A stretch of 64,000 nucleotides of DNA from Cryobacterium luteum (GCF_900110125.1 NZ_FOCN01000002.1:248001-312000), one strand, 5' to 3'; counted from the stretch's first letter, positions 19,184 through 28,329 are shown. The notes: generated by a model from the sequence alone, not told the origin. Numbers and translations: made by a program.

Positions 19184-19995
19184 CGCCTGATTCCGGCCTG
19201 CGCTCGTCTGGCGTTCGGTATTGGCTCGTGCTCGCCCTGATCGGCGTGATCGGCGGTTTTCTCTCCGGCATGTTCGGCGTCGGCGGCGGCATCGTCATGG
19301 TGCCCCTGCTCGTGGGCCTGGCCCGGATGGACCAGCGCCGAGCCGCCGCGACGTCGCTCGTCGCGATCGTGCCGGCCTCAGCGGTCGGCGCCACCACCTA
19401 CTTTCTGAACGGACACGTCGACCTGGTTGCTGCGGGCTTCATCGTCATCGGCGCCGTCGTCGGGGCCATCATCGGCACCAGGCTGCTGCGCCGCATCCCT
19501 CTGGTCTGGCTGCGCTGGATGTTCATCGGCCTGCTCGTGGTGGTGGCCGCCCGCCTGCTGCTCGTCGCCCCGGTACGCGGCGACGCTATCGATTTCACCT
19601 GGTATGTAGCCGTCGGCTACATCGTGCTTGGCCTGTTCATGGGCATCGCCTCGGGCTTGTTCGGCATCGGCGGCGGCGTGATCGCGGTGCCCGGCCTGAT
19701 CGCCCTGTTCGGTGCAAGCGACCTGATCGCCAAGGGCACCTCGCTGCTCGTCATGCTGCCGACCGGCATTGTCGGTACCGTGTCGAACATTCGCGGCCGC
19801 CTGGTCAATCTGCGCGCCGGCCTCGTGGTCGGCGTCGCGGCGACCCTCGTCTCCGCCCCCGGAGTGACGCTCGCGCTCATTCTTCCGCCGCGCCTGTCTG
19901 GCATCCTCTTTGCCGGGCTGCTGATTCTGGCCGTTGTGCAGTTGAGCATCAAAGCGGTGCGTGCCCAACGCGCACCCAAGCCCGCGGCGAGCTGA
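19180..19995 (+). CDS. TauE/SafE-family sulfite/anion exporter
   Basis: Membrane protein of 271 residues with about 8 hydrophobic segments and the two internal-repeat signatures of the family: GMFGVGGGIVMVPLL (~residue 30) and GLFGIGGGVIAVPGL (~residue 160). Members export sulfite, sulfoacetate or other sulfur-containing anions; the exact substrate is not readable. It begins on GTG overlapping the Cys-Cys leader ORF. It sits between tsaE and tsaB, splitting the t6A cluster, and is followed by tandem 29-bp repeats. Confidence 0.9.
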   Translation: MTPDSGLRSSGVRYWLVLALIGVIGGFLSGMFGVGGGIVMVPLLVGLARMDQRRAAATSLVAIVPASAVGATTYFLNGHVDLVAAGFIVIGAVVGAIIGTRLLRRIPLVWLRWMFIGLLVVVAARLLLVAPVRGDAIDFTWYVAVGYIVLGLFMGIASGLFGIGGGVIAVPGLIALFGASDLIAKGTSLLVMLPTGIVGTVSNIRGRLVNLRAGLVVGVAATLVSAPGVTLALILPPRLSGILFAGLLILAVVQLSIKAVRAQRAPKPAAS

Positions 19996-20004
19996 ACCGG
20001 CGCC

Positions 20005-20090
20005 CGGCGCGCGAAGCGCCTGCCCGAACAAAGCGGCGCGCGAAGCGCCTGCCCGAACAAAGCGGCGCGCGAAGCGCCTGCCCGGAAAAG
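20005..20090 (+). repeat. three tandem 29-bp repeats, each with a hairpin
   Basis: Copies at 20005-20033 and 20034-20062 are identical; a third at 20063-20090 diverges in its last few bases. Each contains GGCGC-GCGAA-GCGCC, a short hairpin. The array fills most of the gap between tauE and the tsaB promoter. Confidence 0.9.
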
Positions 20091-20091
20091 C

Positions 20092-20104
20092 TAGGCTGAA
20101 CGGG
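20092..20104 (+). promoter_or_regulatory. -10 box of leaderless tsaB
   Basis: TAGGCT at 20092-20097, 6 nt, then GTG 20104. It begins right after the tandem repeat array. Confidence 0.62.
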
Positions 20105-20739
20105 TGTTACTCGCCATCGATACCTCCGCCGGCACGAGCGTCGCCGTCGTCGACCTTGCCCGCGGGGTCATCGCCGAACGCGGTGAAGCCGATACCATGC
20201 GCCACGCCGAAATCGTCGGTCCCTTCATCGTCGAGTGTCTCCGCGAAGCGAACGTCGTACCCGCTGACCTCTCCGGAGTCGTCGGCGGCATGGGCCCCGG
20301 CCCGTTCACCGGCCTGCGCGTCGGCATCGCCTCCGCCCGCGTCTTCGCCCTCGGCGCCGGCACACCGCTCGTGCCGGTGATCAGTCACGACGCCATCGCC
20401 TACGGCCACTACCGCCGCGGCCACACCGGCCCGCTCGTCGTCGTCACCGACGCCCGGCGCCGCGAAATCTACTGGAGTGCCTACAGCGAAGCGGATGCCG
20501 CCGGCCTGCCCGTGCGCGTCGGCCCGCCCGGCCTGGCCAAACCGGCCGACCTCGACGCTCCGACCTGGCTGCACGCGCGCTGGCCTCGACTCGACGCCGC
20601 CACGGTGTCGGCCGGCGAACTCGGACTGGTCGCCGAGCTGACCCACGCCCACCAGCGCCCCTTCGCCGCCAACGAACCGCTCTATCTGCGCTCGCCCGAC
20701 GTCACGATCTCGAACGGGCCTAAGCGGGTCAGCCGATGA
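20104..20739 (+). CDS. tsaB: tRNA threonylcarbamoyladenosine biosynthesis protein TsaB
   Basis: Inactive ASKHA paralogue that scaffolds TsaD for t6A synthesis. 211 residues, starting LLAIDTSAGTSVAVVD, with the GGMGPGPFTGLRVGIASA motif. Leaderless GTG start. Its stop overlaps the rimI ATG. Confidence 0.94.
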   Translation: MLLAIDTSAGTSVAVVDLARGVIAERGEADTMRHAEIVGPFIVECLREANVVPADLSGVVGGMGPGPFTGLRVGIASARVFALGAGTPLVPVISHDAIAYGHYRRGHTGPLVVVTDARRREIYWSAYSEADAAGLPVRVGPPGLAKPADLDAPTWLHARWPRLDAATVSAGELGLVAELTHAHQRPFAANEPLYLRSPDVTISNGPKRVSR

Positions 20740-21233
20740 CCTGGCAGCTGCGCCGCGCGCACGAAGCAGACCTGGCGGCCATCATGCTGCTCGAGACCAG
20801 CATCTTCGAGAACGACGCCTGGTCGGCCCCGATGATGCTGCGCGACCTCGGCGACCCCGCCTGTTACTACCTCGTCGCGTTCCCACCCGACGATCCGAGC
20901 AGTATCGACGCCTATGCCGGGCTGCTCGCCCCGCAGGGAGCCGTCGAGGGCGACATCCAGACCATCGCCGTCGCCGAATCGGCGCGCGGCCGCGGACTCG
21001 GTCGCACGATCATGCAGGCCCTCATCAGCGAGGCGCGCAAACGCGGTGCCCGGCTGATCTTCCTCGAGGTGCGGGCCGACAACCCGGGCGCCCAGCGGCT
21101 CTACGAACGCCTCGGGTTCATCGATGTGGGAGTGCGCCGCGGGTATTACCAGCCTGACAACGTCGACGCGATCGTCATGCGCCTGAATATTCCCGAACTG
21201 GAATCTATGCTCGTGACCGTGGAGACCCCGTGA
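20736..21233 (+). CDS. rimI: ribosomal-protein-alanine N-acetyltransferase
   Basis: GNAT enzyme that acetylates the N-terminus of ribosomal protein S18 or related substrates. 165 residues, with the acetyl-CoA loop [15 protein letters not shown] and the [16 protein letters not shown] block typical of RimI. Coupled to tsaB upstream and tsaD downstream by 4-nt overlaps. Confidence 0.93.
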   Translation: MTWQLRRAHEADLAAIMLLETSIFENDAWSAPMMLRDLGDPACYYLVAFPPDDPSSIDAYAGLLAPQGAVEGDIQTIAVAESARGRGLGRTIMQALISEARKRGARLIFLEVRADNPGAQRLYERLGFIDVGVRRGYYQPDNVDAIVMRLNIPELESMLVTVETP

Positions 21234-22339
21234 CGACCCTGAACCGATCAGCACCCCTCGTGCTCGGCATCGAGACCTCCTGCGATGAGACGGGCATCGG
21301 CATTGTGCGCGGCACCACGCTGCTTTCCAACACCATCGCGAGTTCGATGGACGAGCACGCCCGCTATGGCGGTGTCGTGCCCGAGATCGCAGCCAGGGCC
21401 CACCTCGACGAACTCGTGCCGGCCATCAACGCGGCCGTCACCGAGGCCGGCATCCGCTTGAGCGATCTCGACGCCATCGCCGTCACCTGCGGCCCCGGAC
21501 TCTCCGGCGCCCTCATGGTCGGGGTCGGCGCCGCAAAAGCGCTCGCCGTCGCGCTCGACAAACCGATCTATGCGGTCAACCATCTGGTCGGCCACGTCGG
21601 AGCCGACCTGCTGCACAGCAGTGGCGACGCCAGCGACACCGGACCGCTGGACTACCCGACCATCGCACTGCTCGTCTCCGGCGGCCACACCTCGCTGCTG
21701 CTCGTGCGCGACCTGGTCAGCGACGTGGAATTGCTCGGTGAGACCATCGACGACGCCGCCGGAGAGGCCTTCGACAAGGTCGCCCGCCTGTTGTCGCTGC
21801 CATATCCCGGCGGGCCGCAGATCGACCGGGTCGCACTTGAGGGCAATCCGAAGGCGATTCGCTTTCCCCGCGGACTCAGCCAGCCCAAAGACCTGGCCGC
21901 TCACCGCTACGACTTCTCGTTCTCGGGGCTGAAAACCTCGGTCGCCCGGTTCGTCGAGCAGCGTCAGGATGCCGGAGAGCTCGTGCCGATCGGCGATGTT
22001 GCGGCCAGTTTTCGGGAGGCTGTGGTGGATATCCTGCTGACCAAAGCCCTCGCGGCCTGCGCCGACTACAACGTGCCGCGTCTGCTGCTCGGCGGTGGGG
22101 TCATCGCCAATGCCCGGTTGCGTCAGGTCGCGACCGAGAGAACGGATGCCGCCGGCGTCGTTCTGCGCATCCCGCCGCTCTCGCTGTGCACCGACAACGG
22201 TGCCATGATCGCCGCTCTCGGCGCCCAACTGATCATGGCCGGGCATGAGCCCTCGACGTTGGATTTCGGCGCCGATTCCACCCTGCCGGTCGGTCAGATC
22301 CAGGTCTCGGGCCTGGCCCGGTCGCTCGGTGCGCCCTAA
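21230..22339 (+). CDS. tsaD: tRNA N6-adenosine threonylcarbamoyltransferase
   Basis: Catalytic ASKHA subunit of the t6A complex. 369 residues, with [11 protein letters not shown] at the N-terminus, metal-binding HLVGH (His118 and His122) and [14 protein letters not shown] start overlapping rimI. Ends the tsaB-rimI-tsaD unit. Confidence 0.96.
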   Translation: MTTLNRSAPLVLGIETSCDETGIGIVRGTTLLSNTIASSMDEHARYGGVVPEIAARAHLDELVPAINAAVTEAGIRLSDLDAIAVTCGPGLSGALMVGVGAAKALAVALDKPIYAVNHLVGHVGADLLHSSGDASDTGPLDYPTIALLVSGGHTSLLLVRDLVSDVELLGETIDDAAGEAFDKVARLLSLPYPGGPQIDRVALEGNPKAIRFPRGLSQPKDLAAHRYDFSFSGLKTSVARFVEQRQDAGELVPIGDVAASFREAVVDILLTKALAACADYNVPRLLLGGGVIANARLRQVATERTDAAGVVLRIPPLSLCTDNGAMIAALGAQLIMAGHEPSTLDFGADSTLPVGQIQVSGLARSLGAP

Positions 22340-22392
22340 CGCGATAATCTGGGCTCTGCGACCACCGAACGAAATGATGAAGGAGACCGCAG

Positions 22393-22845
22393 ATGTCTGA
22401 TCCCACCCAGCCCCCCGTCGACCCGACGAGAAACGACCCGACCAGCTCGCAGCCTGCCGGCCCGAGCGTGCCGCCGGCATACGGAACGCCCGCAGCACCG
22501 GCCTACCCCAGCTCCCCGGCACCGGGCATCCAGGCAGCGCCCGCTTACGGCCAGCCGGCCGCCTACGGGCAGAACCCGTACGGGCAGCAGAACGCGCAAG
22601 ACAAATACAACGTTCTGGCGATCATCTCGCTCGTGAGCGCATTCTTCGTCTCGCTGGTAGCGGTCATCACCGGGCACATGGCGATGAGTCAGATCAAGAA
22701 GACCGGTGAAAAGGGCTACGGTCTGGCCCTGTGGGGTTTGATCCTGGGCTACCTGGGCATCGTCAGCGGGATCATCTTCGTCGGCATCTTCATCGCGATC
22801 CTGGTCAGCGGGGCTGCCACCTCGTCCAGTTTCAACTCCCTCTAA
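22393..22845 (+). CDS. DUF4190 membrane protein
   Basis: 150 residues. The first ~70 are a disordered Pro/Ala/Tyr/Gly-rich stretch with repeated PAYG motifs. The rest is a DUF4190-type region with two hydrophobic segments: VLAIISLVSAFFVSLVAVITG and WGLILGYLGIVSGIIFVGI in part. AAGGAGA lies upstream of the ATG. Function unknown; probably a small envelope protein. Confidence 0.8.
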   Translation: MSDPTQPPVDPTRNDPTSSQPAGPSVPPAYGTPAAPAYPSSPAPGIQAAPAYGQPAAYGQNPYGQQNAQDKYNVLAIISLVSAFFVSLVAVITGHMAMSQIKKTGEKGYGLALWGLILGYLGIVSGIIFVGIFIAILVSGAATSSSFNSL

Positions 22846-22920
22846 CCCGAACCCGATCCATCCCCGGTCAGATTCGACCGGCCGGCCTGAGCGAGAGCGG
22901 CTTCAGGCCAGAGGACAGCC

Positions 22921-23322
22921 ATGACCACACCCCACCAGCCGGACGGTGCCTCGGCGCAGCTGGGTTATACGCGCGCCCCGGCGCCGCCCGGCAGCCAGCT
23001 GGACTGGGCGTCGACGGTGACCGCTCCGACCGAGTTCGTGCCCTACACCTACAACGAGGCCGAGGTCGCGCGCATCACCGGCCGCCGCCGGCTCTCGCTC
23101 GCGTCGGTGGTCTGCGGTCTGGGCGGGGTCGTCCTCGGCGTGATCGGGGTGTTCGGACTGCCGATCGCGCTCAGCGCGATCACCCTCGCGCTCATTGCAC
23201 GCAGCACCGAGCACCGGGCGCGCACGCTCTGGTTGAGTGGCCTGGTGAGCGGCCTGGTCGGGGTTCTGCTCGCGGCCGGCTGGGTCGTCTATATCAGCCA
23301 GATCATGCTGCCGTTGCTCTAG
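22921..23322 (+). CDS. DUF4190-like membrane protein
   Basis: 133 residues with a ~45-residue polar Pro-rich N-terminus and two hydrophobic segments (residues ~60-90 and ~105-130). Same layout as the preceding gene and probably an old duplicate. GAGGACA precedes the ATG. Function unknown. Confidence 0.75.
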   Translation: MTTPHQPDGASAQLGYTRAPAPPGSQLDWASTVTAPTEFVPYTYNEAEVARITGRRRLSLASVVCGLGGVVLGVIGVFGLPIALSAITLALIARSTEHRARTLWLSGLVSGLVGVLLAAGWVVYISQIMLPLL

Positions 23323-23336
23323 CCGGTTCCGTACCG

Positions 23337-23410
23337 AACTGCGGATATTCACCGGGAAACCGGGCGGATTGGGGCGATGCGGGGGTGTTCGGCAACGAAT
23401 CTCCGCGGTT
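23337..23410. repeat. inverted repeat between convergent genes
   Basis: AACTGCGGATATT (23337-23349) and AATCTCCGCGGTT (23398-23410) are inverted copies with two mismatches, 48 nt apart. They lie between the ends of two convergent genes. The same arm sequence appears in the element at 62075-62163. Confidence 0.5.
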
Positions 23411-23429
23411 ATGCACGCAGCTTTCGGAG

Positions 23430-24635
23430 TTAGCGCACCCGCTCCACGAGCAGTGCCATCCGCTGCCCGGCCACGCGCGTCAGGATCAGGGTCGCGGCTT
23501 CCGGCCCCTTGAGCTTCAGCCGGGTGCGCAGTGTAGCCGGGTCCACAGCCACGCCGCGCTTCTTGATCTCAAGCGTGCCGATGCGGCGCTCGAGCAGCGC
23601 TAGCCGCAGCTTCTTCTCGTCGAAGGGCAGGGTTTCCAGCACCCGGAACGCGCTCGCGAACGGCGTGGGCGTGAGTGTGTCATTGGTCAGGTAGGCGATT
23701 GACTCGCTCAGCATCCGGGCGTCGAGCGAGCGGGCCAGGTCGCCGATCAGGCGTGCTCGGATCACCGCGCCGTCCGGTTCGTACACGTAGCTGCCGAGTT
23801 CGCCCACCGGGGCGTCGTCGCTGTCGGCGCCGGCGGTCAGTTCGTGCGCGCCCCCCTCGGTCAGGAGCAGTGCCGACCGACGGATGCCCGGGCGGGCGAG
23901 CGCGCCAAACCACAGACCCATCTCCACCAGCTGGCCGTCCACCGAGACCCATTGGGCCTCGGCGTCGACCGGAATTTGGTCGCGGTCGTGGCCGGGCCCA
24001 AGCTTCATGCCGAGCGGCAGTCGGCTCGCCAGCAGATAGGCGAAGTCCAGCGAGGGCGAATAGTCCTCGGAGCGGGTGAGCCGTGTTGTGTTGCTGTGGC
24101 CGCTCGTGCGGCGCGCCGGGTCGAGCCAGACCGCATCGAAATCGGCCAGATGCACGGTCTCCGCGTCGGCCTGAAGCGCCGACGCGTTGGGAAACGGCGC
24201 GAGGTTGAAACTCGCCACGGTGGCCGTGACCTCGTCAGCGTCGACGGCGACGACCGGCAGGTCCATCGCGGCGAGGGCCATCGCGTCGCCGCCTATGCCG
24301 CAGCCAAGGTCGGCGACCCGCGGCGGGTGGCCGAGGGCAGCTGCGAGTCCGGCGAACCGGCCGGCGTGCAGTGCGGCGACGCGCAACCGGGTCGCCTGCT
24401 CCAGGCCGGCCTCGGTGAACAGCATCCGCTCGGCGAATTCTCCGAACTTGGCCGACGCCTTCGCCCGCAGCCGGGACTGGCTGAGCACGGCCGAGACCAG
24501 CCCGGGGGCGTGCCCGGCCTTGCGCAGATCGCTCACGAGTTTCAGCACGTCACCGGTGCTGTCATAGGGCGGCAGGGAGTCCAGCAGCCGCAAACTCGCG
24601 GGGGAGAGCAGCTCAACGAGTTCGGTTCGATCCAT
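23430..24635 (-). CDS. THUMP-like domain class I SAM methyltransferase
   Basis: 401 residues. The methyltransferase core has the SAM motif [15 protein letters not shown] (~residue 107), then VAVDADE and AVWLDPARR. The C-terminal ~80 residues form the THUMP-like region ([20 protein letters not shown]). Probably acts on RNA, but the target is not known. Reads toward the DUF4190 genes and away from groES. Confidence 0.85.
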   Translation of the reverse strand: MDRTELVELLSPASLRLLDSLPPYDSTGDVLKLVSDLRKAGHAPGLVSAVLSQSRLRAKASAKFGEFAERMLFTEAGLEQATRLRVAALHAGRFAGLAAALGHPPRVADLGCGIGGDAMALAAMDLPVVAVDADEVTATVASFNLAPFPNASALQADAETVHLADFDAVWLDPARRTSGHSNTTRLTRSEDYSPSLDFAYLLASRLPLGMKLGPGHDRDQIPVDAEAQWVSVDGQLVEMGLWFGALARPGIRRSALLLTEGGAHELTAGADSDDAPVGELGSYVYEPDGAVIRARLIGDLARSLDARMLSESIAYLTNDTLTPTPFASAFRVLETLPFDEKKLRLALLERRIGTLEIKKRGVAVDPATLRTRLKLKGPEAATLILTRVAGQRMALLVERVR

Positions 24636-24663
24636 GCTGCAACGCTACCAAAATGACCCCGTT

Positions 24664-24690
24664 CTGGCACTCACGTTGCGTGAGTGCCAG
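24664..24690 (+). promoter_or_regulatory. CIRCE operator upstream of groES
   Basis: CTGGCACTC (24664-24672), 9-nt spacer, GAGTGCCAG (24682-24690): a perfect 9-9-9 inverted repeat close to the HrcA-binding CIRCE consensus. It predicts heat-shock repression of groES by HrcA. Confidence 0.92.
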
Positions 24691-24708
24691 AAGCCCCCTA
24701 AACTTCAC

Positions 24709-24735
24709 TTGGCACTCTCGCTGTGAGTCTGCTAA
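24709..24735 (+). promoter_or_regulatory. second, degenerate CIRCE-like operator
   Basis: TTGGCACTC, 9-nt spacer, GTCTGCTAA. The left arm matches the consensus closely and the right arm has two changes. Centres of the two sites are 45 bp apart, which suggests cooperative HrcA binding. Confidence 0.6.
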
Positions 24736-24760
24736 CCCAAATCTTAGAAAGAGGTCAACC

Positions 24761-25057
24761 GTGTCGGTCTCCATCAAGCCGCTCGAGGATCGCATCGTCA
24801 TCAAGCAGGTCGATGCCGAGCAGACCACCGCATCAGGTCTGGTCATTCCTGACACCGCGAAGGAAAAGCCCCAGGAGGGCGAAGTTGTTGCCGTCGGCCC
24901 CGGCCGTATTGACGACAACGGCAACCGCGTTCCCCTCGACATCGCCGTCGGCGACAAGGTCATCTACTCCAAGTACGGCGGAACCGAGGTCAAGTTCGGT
25001 GGCGACGACCTTCTGGTGCTCTCCGCTCGCGACGTGCTCGCCGTGGTCGTGCGCTAA
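24761..25057 (+). CDS. groES: co-chaperonin GroES
   Basis: Heptameric lid of the GroEL chaperonin. 98 residues from GTG 24761 ([16 protein letters not shown]), with the mobile loop [25 protein letters not shown] precedes the start. An in-frame ATG at 24653 would add 36 residues read from the CIRCE region and is rejected. No groEL follows, so GroES is unlinked from its partner here. Confidence 0.97.
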   Translation: MSVSIKPLEDRIVIKQVDAEQTTASGLVIPDTAKEKPQEGEVVAVGPGRIDDNGNRVPLDIAVGDKVIYSKYGGTEVKFGGDDLLVLSARDVLAVVVR

Positions 25058-25074
25058 GTAGGTTCTTCACTTCG

Positions 25075-25110
25075 TAGTCTCGAGTCTGAAACTAGTCTCT
25101 AGACTGAAAC
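25075..25110 (+). repeat. two tandem 18-bp repeats after groES
   Basis: TAGTCTCGAGTCTGAAAC (25075-25092) is followed directly by TAGTCTCTAGACTGAAAC (25093-25110), differing at two positions. The second copy runs into the terminator stem. Confidence 0.8.
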
Positions 25111-25143
25111 TCCCGGATGGCTTGGCCATCCGGGAGTTTTTTT
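25107..25143 (+). terminator. rho-independent terminator after groES
   Basis: A perfect 15-bp stem (25107-25121 with 25125-25139), TTG loop, and a run of T to 25143. Confidence 0.95.
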
Positions 25144-25177
25144 GTTTGCCCATTTCGTGTAGCGCAGGAGATAACCC

Positions 25178-26122
25178 ATGACGGATGCCGCCGCACCAGC
25201 CGAGACGGCGGCTCGCGCCACGCACCGCACAGGTCTCGGGTTCGGCGGCCTCGCCTACGCTCTCTGGGGTGTGCTGCCCCTGTACTTTCTGCTGCTGGCC
25301 CCGTCCGGTGCCTTTGAAATCGTGGCCTGGCGGGTGCTGTTCTCGCTCGTGTTCTGCGCCCTGATCATCACGGTCACCCGCACCTGGGGCGTGCTCGGGC
25401 GGGCACTCAGGCAGCCGCGCCTGGTCTGGACGATGGGCCTGGCCGGGGTGTTCATCTTCATCAACTGGCAGACCTACGTGATCGCCGCGACTAGCGGGCA
25501 CGTCGTCGAAGCGGCCCTCGGCTACTTCATCAACCCCATCGTCACCGTGTTGCTTGGCGTCTTCGTGCTGCGCGAACACCTGCGTCGACTGCAGTGGATC
25601 GCCATCGGCATCAGTCTTCTCGCCGTCGTCGTTCTCGCTGTCGGCTACGGCTCGCTGCCCTGGATCTCGCTGATTCTCGCGTTCTCCTTCGGGTTCTACG
25701 GCCTGATCAAGAAGCGCGTCGGCCCGAACGTCGACGCCGTGACCGGCCTCACCCTCGAAACGGCCTGGCTCGCCCCGGTCGCCGTCGTGCAACTGTTGGT
25801 CGTCTCGGGCATTTCCGGCCTCACCTTCGGCACGGTCTCGCCCCTGCACACGGTCGGGTTGCTCGCGGCCGGTGTGATCACCGCGGTTCCCCTCCTGCTC
25901 TTTGCCGCCGCAGCCCGGCGCCTGCCGCTGACGGTGCTCGGACTCATCCAGTTCGTCGCGCCCGTCATTCAGTTTCTCGTCGGCGTATTCGTGCTGAACG
26001 AGGCGATGCCGGTCGAACGCTGGATCGGCTTCGGCCTGGTCTGGGTGGCCTTGGTCATTTTGACGGTCGACATGGTGGTCTCGGGTCGCGCTCCACGCCG
26101 AAGCGCCCTCGAGCCGGCCTGA
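25178..26122 (+). CDS. rarD: RarD-type EamA permease
   Basis: Inner-membrane drug/metabolite transporter family protein, 314 residues with about 10 hydrophobic segments. GGLAYALWGVLPLYF at the N-terminus and the FIFINWQTYVIA segment are typical of RarD. The substrate is unknown. CAGGAG lies 7 nt before the ATG. It has its own position between groES and the liv genes. Confidence 0.88.
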   Translation: MTDAAAPAETAARATHRTGLGFGGLAYALWGVLPLYFLLLAPSGAFEIVAWRVLFSLVFCALIITVTRTWGVLGRALRQPRLVWTMGLAGVFIFINWQTYVIAATSGHVVEAALGYFINPIVTVLLGVFVLREHLRRLQWIAIGISLLAVVVLAVGYGSLPWISLILAFSFGFYGLIKKRVGPNVDAVTGLTLETAWLAPVAVVQLLVVSGISGLTFGTVSPLHTVGLLAAGVITAVPLLLFAAAARRLPLTVLGLIQFVAPVIQFLVGVFVLNEAMPVERWIGFGLVWVALVILTVDMVVSGRAPRRSALEPA

Positions 26123-26129
26123 GCGTCGA

Positions 26130-26161
26130 TATTCTAAAAGAACAGCCCCCGCACTAAAGGA
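26130..26161 (+). promoter_or_regulatory. promoter and RBS of the short binding-protein gene
   Basis: A -10-like TATTCT (26130-26135) and Shine-Dalgarno AAAGGA (26156-26161) precede ATG 26167. No clear -35. Confidence 0.4.
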
Positions 26162-26166
26162 TCCAG

Positions 26167-26874
26167 ATGCCCCGTCGCCCGCTCATCGTCGCCGCCCTAC
26201 TTGGCACCCTCGTCCTCACCGGATGCACGGGCACATCGGGTGCCACACCGACTTCGACCCCGACGATGGCCGCGACGACAGCCCCCTCGGGCGACGGAAC
26301 GCTCGTCATCGGCACCCTGTTCCCGATGACCGGTGACAACGCCGTGAGCGGCGCCGCCCAGGTGGCGGGCACCGAACTGGCCGTGCGCGATATCCTCGCC
26401 GAACAGGCCGTCCCCACTCAGCCCGTGCAGCTCATTCACCGCAACTCCGCCGGCGACCTCGCCGCCGCCTACGCCGACCTGGTGGCACGCGGTGTCGACC
26501 TCGTGCTGTGGGACGCGACAACGGCCTTGCCGACGGATGCTGAAAACTCCGTTGGCAACGCCGCCACCGTTGCCCTCGGCACCTTCGCCAACGGCGGCAC
26601 GCCGCTTGCCGCTGATGAGGCATTCACGGCCCGGCTGAAAACTGCCGACCCGGGCCTGACCGGCACCGACGGCGGCGCGGAAGCCTACGACGGGGTTGTC
26701 ACGGCGGCCCTGGCCGCCGTGATCACCGGCGACGACGGGGGTGCGTCGCTCGAAGCGGGCTGGCTCCGGGTGATTTCCGGCAGCGTTGTGTGCGCTTCCT
26801 GGGGCGAGTGTGTGCTCGCCCTGAGTGAGAAGCAAATCATTGATTATCAGGGGATCACTGGCCGCCGTTCGTAA
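26167..26874 (+). CDS. shortened branched-chain-type solute-binding lipoprotein
   Basis: 235 residues. Signal peptide with lipobox LVLTGC (Cys20), then a Thr/Pro linker. Its start (LVIGTLFPMTGDNAVSGAAQVAGTELAV region) and its later part (ARLKTADPGLTG and EAYDGVVTAALAAV) align with the full-length LivK downstream, but about 170 residues in between are missing. It lacks most of the second lobe and so may not bind ligand like a normal periplasmic binding protein. It has an intact start, RBS and lipobox, so it could still be expressed. Confidence 0.75.
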   Translation: MPRRPLIVAALLGTLVLTGCTGTSGATPTSTPTMAATTAPSGDGTLVIGTLFPMTGDNAVSGAAQVAGTELAVRDILAEQAVPTQPVQLIHRNSAGDLAAAYADLVARGVDLVLWDATTALPTDAENSVGNAATVALGTFANGGTPLAADEAFTARLKTADPGLTGTDGGAEAYDGVVTAALAAVITGDDGGASLEAGWLRVISGSVVCASWGECVLALSEKQIIDYQGITGRRS

Positions 26875-27001
26875 CGATTTGGTCGCTTTACACGGTTGTA
26901 ACACGCACAGGTAGGTTTCTCGGTCCTTGATTCCCTACTCTGTCACCACGGCAGTCAATCGGCTGACCAGACTTACCCCTCTTCAACTATCAAGGAGCAA
27001 C

Positions 27002-28306
27002 ATGAGCGTATTCGCGAAGGCCTCGGCCTCCCGCTCAGTTCGTACCCTCGTTACCGGTATCGCACTGGTCGGAGTGAGCGCACTCGTGCTCACCGGCTGC
27101 AGCAATGGAGCAGCGACCGAGCCCAGTGATTCTGCGGCACCGTCGGCGGCGGAGACCGCGGATTTCCAGACGGTGGAGGCCGGTGATCGGGATCTGACTC
27201 TGAACATCGGCACCATCCTCCCGCAGAGTGGTGGACTGGCCTTCCTCGGACCGCCCGAAGAAGCCGGCGTTCAGCTCGCTGTGAGGGACATCAACGAGGC
27301 CGACCTCGGCATCACGGTCGATGTCACGTTGCGTGACTCGGGCGACACCACGACCGACACCGCCACCGTCTCCGTGACCGACCTGCTGTCGAAGAACGTC
27401 TCGGCGATCATCGGTGCGGCCTCCTCGGGTGTCTCCAAGACCGTGATCGACCAGATCACCGGCGCCGGCGTCGTGCAGTTCTCCCCGGCCAACACCTCGG
27501 ACGCCTTCACGACCTATGACGACAAGGGCCTGTACTGGCGTACGGCTCCGTCCGACGTCTTGCAGGGCGAAGTGCTCGGCACCCAGATCGCTGATGACGG
27601 CAACGCCACCCTCGGCCTGATCGTGCTGAACGATGCCTACGGAACCGGCCTGGCCAAGTACACCAGCGACGCGTTCGAGGCGGCTGGCGGCGAAGTCGTA
27701 GCGACCTCGCTGTTCAATGAGGGCGATTCCAACTTCGCCTCGCAGATCGCTGAAGTTACCGCGGCAGATCCCGACGCGATCGCGCTTGTCACGTTCGACC
27801 AGGCCAAGGTCATCGTCCCGGCGCTCGTCGGTTCCGGTTTCCCCGGCGACAAGCTGTACTTCGTCGACGGAAACGTCGCCGACTACAGCTCCGACTTCGC
27901 ACCCGGCCTTATCGAGGGCTCCAAGGGTACGCTGCCCGGCCTCGACACCGCCTCGCTCGGTGACTTCACCACCCGCCTCCTCGAGGTCGACCCGACGCTG
28001 ACGGACTACAGCTACGCCGCGGAATCCTACGACGCCGTGATTTTGATTGCCCTGGCCGCCTACGCGGCCAACGACGTGTCGGGTGAATCCATTGCGAGCT
28101 ACCTGCGTCAGGTCTCCGGCGGAACCGGTGATGGCAGCAAGGTTACCGACTTCGCCGAGGCTGCTGCAGCCCTGAAAGCCGGCGATCAGATCAATTACGA
28201 CGGCTTCTCCGGCCCGATCACGTTCGACGAGAATGGCGACCCGACCGGCGCCAGCATCGGCATCTACGAGTTCGACGCCACCAACAAGTACGCGCGCATC
28301 AACTAG
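27002..28306 (+). CDS. livK: branched-chain amino acid ABC transporter, substrate-binding lipoprotein
   Basis: 434 residues from ATG 27002 (AAGGAG 4 nt upstream). Signal peptide with lipobox LVLTGC, then a type I periplasmic-binding fold: IGTILPQSGGLAFLGPPEEAG, IIGAASSGVSKTV, and FDATNKYARIN at the end. It should capture branched-chain or other amino acids for LivHMGF, whose operon faces it from the opposite strand. The frame extends upstream to 26927 without an RBS. Confidence 0.93.
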   Translation: MSVFAKASASRSVRTLVTGIALVGVSALVLTGCSNGAATEPSDSAAPSAAETADFQTVEAGDRDLTLNIGTILPQSGGLAFLGPPEEAGVQLAVRDINEADLGITVDVTLRDSGDTTTDTATVSVTDLLSKNVSAIIGAASSGVSKTVIDQITGAGVVQFSPANTSDAFTTYDDKGLYWRTAPSDVLQGEVLGTQIADDGNATLGLIVLNDAYGTGLAKYTSDAFEAAGGEVVATSLFNEGDSNFASQIAEVTAADPDAIALVTFDQAKVIVPALVGSGFPGDKLYFVDGNVADYSSDFAPGLIEGSKGTLPGLDTASLGDFTTRLLEVDPTLTDYSYAAESYDAVILIALAAYAANDVSGESIASYLRQVSGGTGDGSKVTDFAEAAAALKAGDQINYDGFSGPITFDENGDPTGASIGIYEFDATNKYARIN

Positions 28307-28329
28307 CTCCACCGCTTAGCTGAATGAGT

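Noticed and set aside
22374..22398. Short ATG ORF overlapping the DUF4190 start
   Set aside because: It is just the Shine-Dalgarno region read as codons, with no special residues or promoter spacing.
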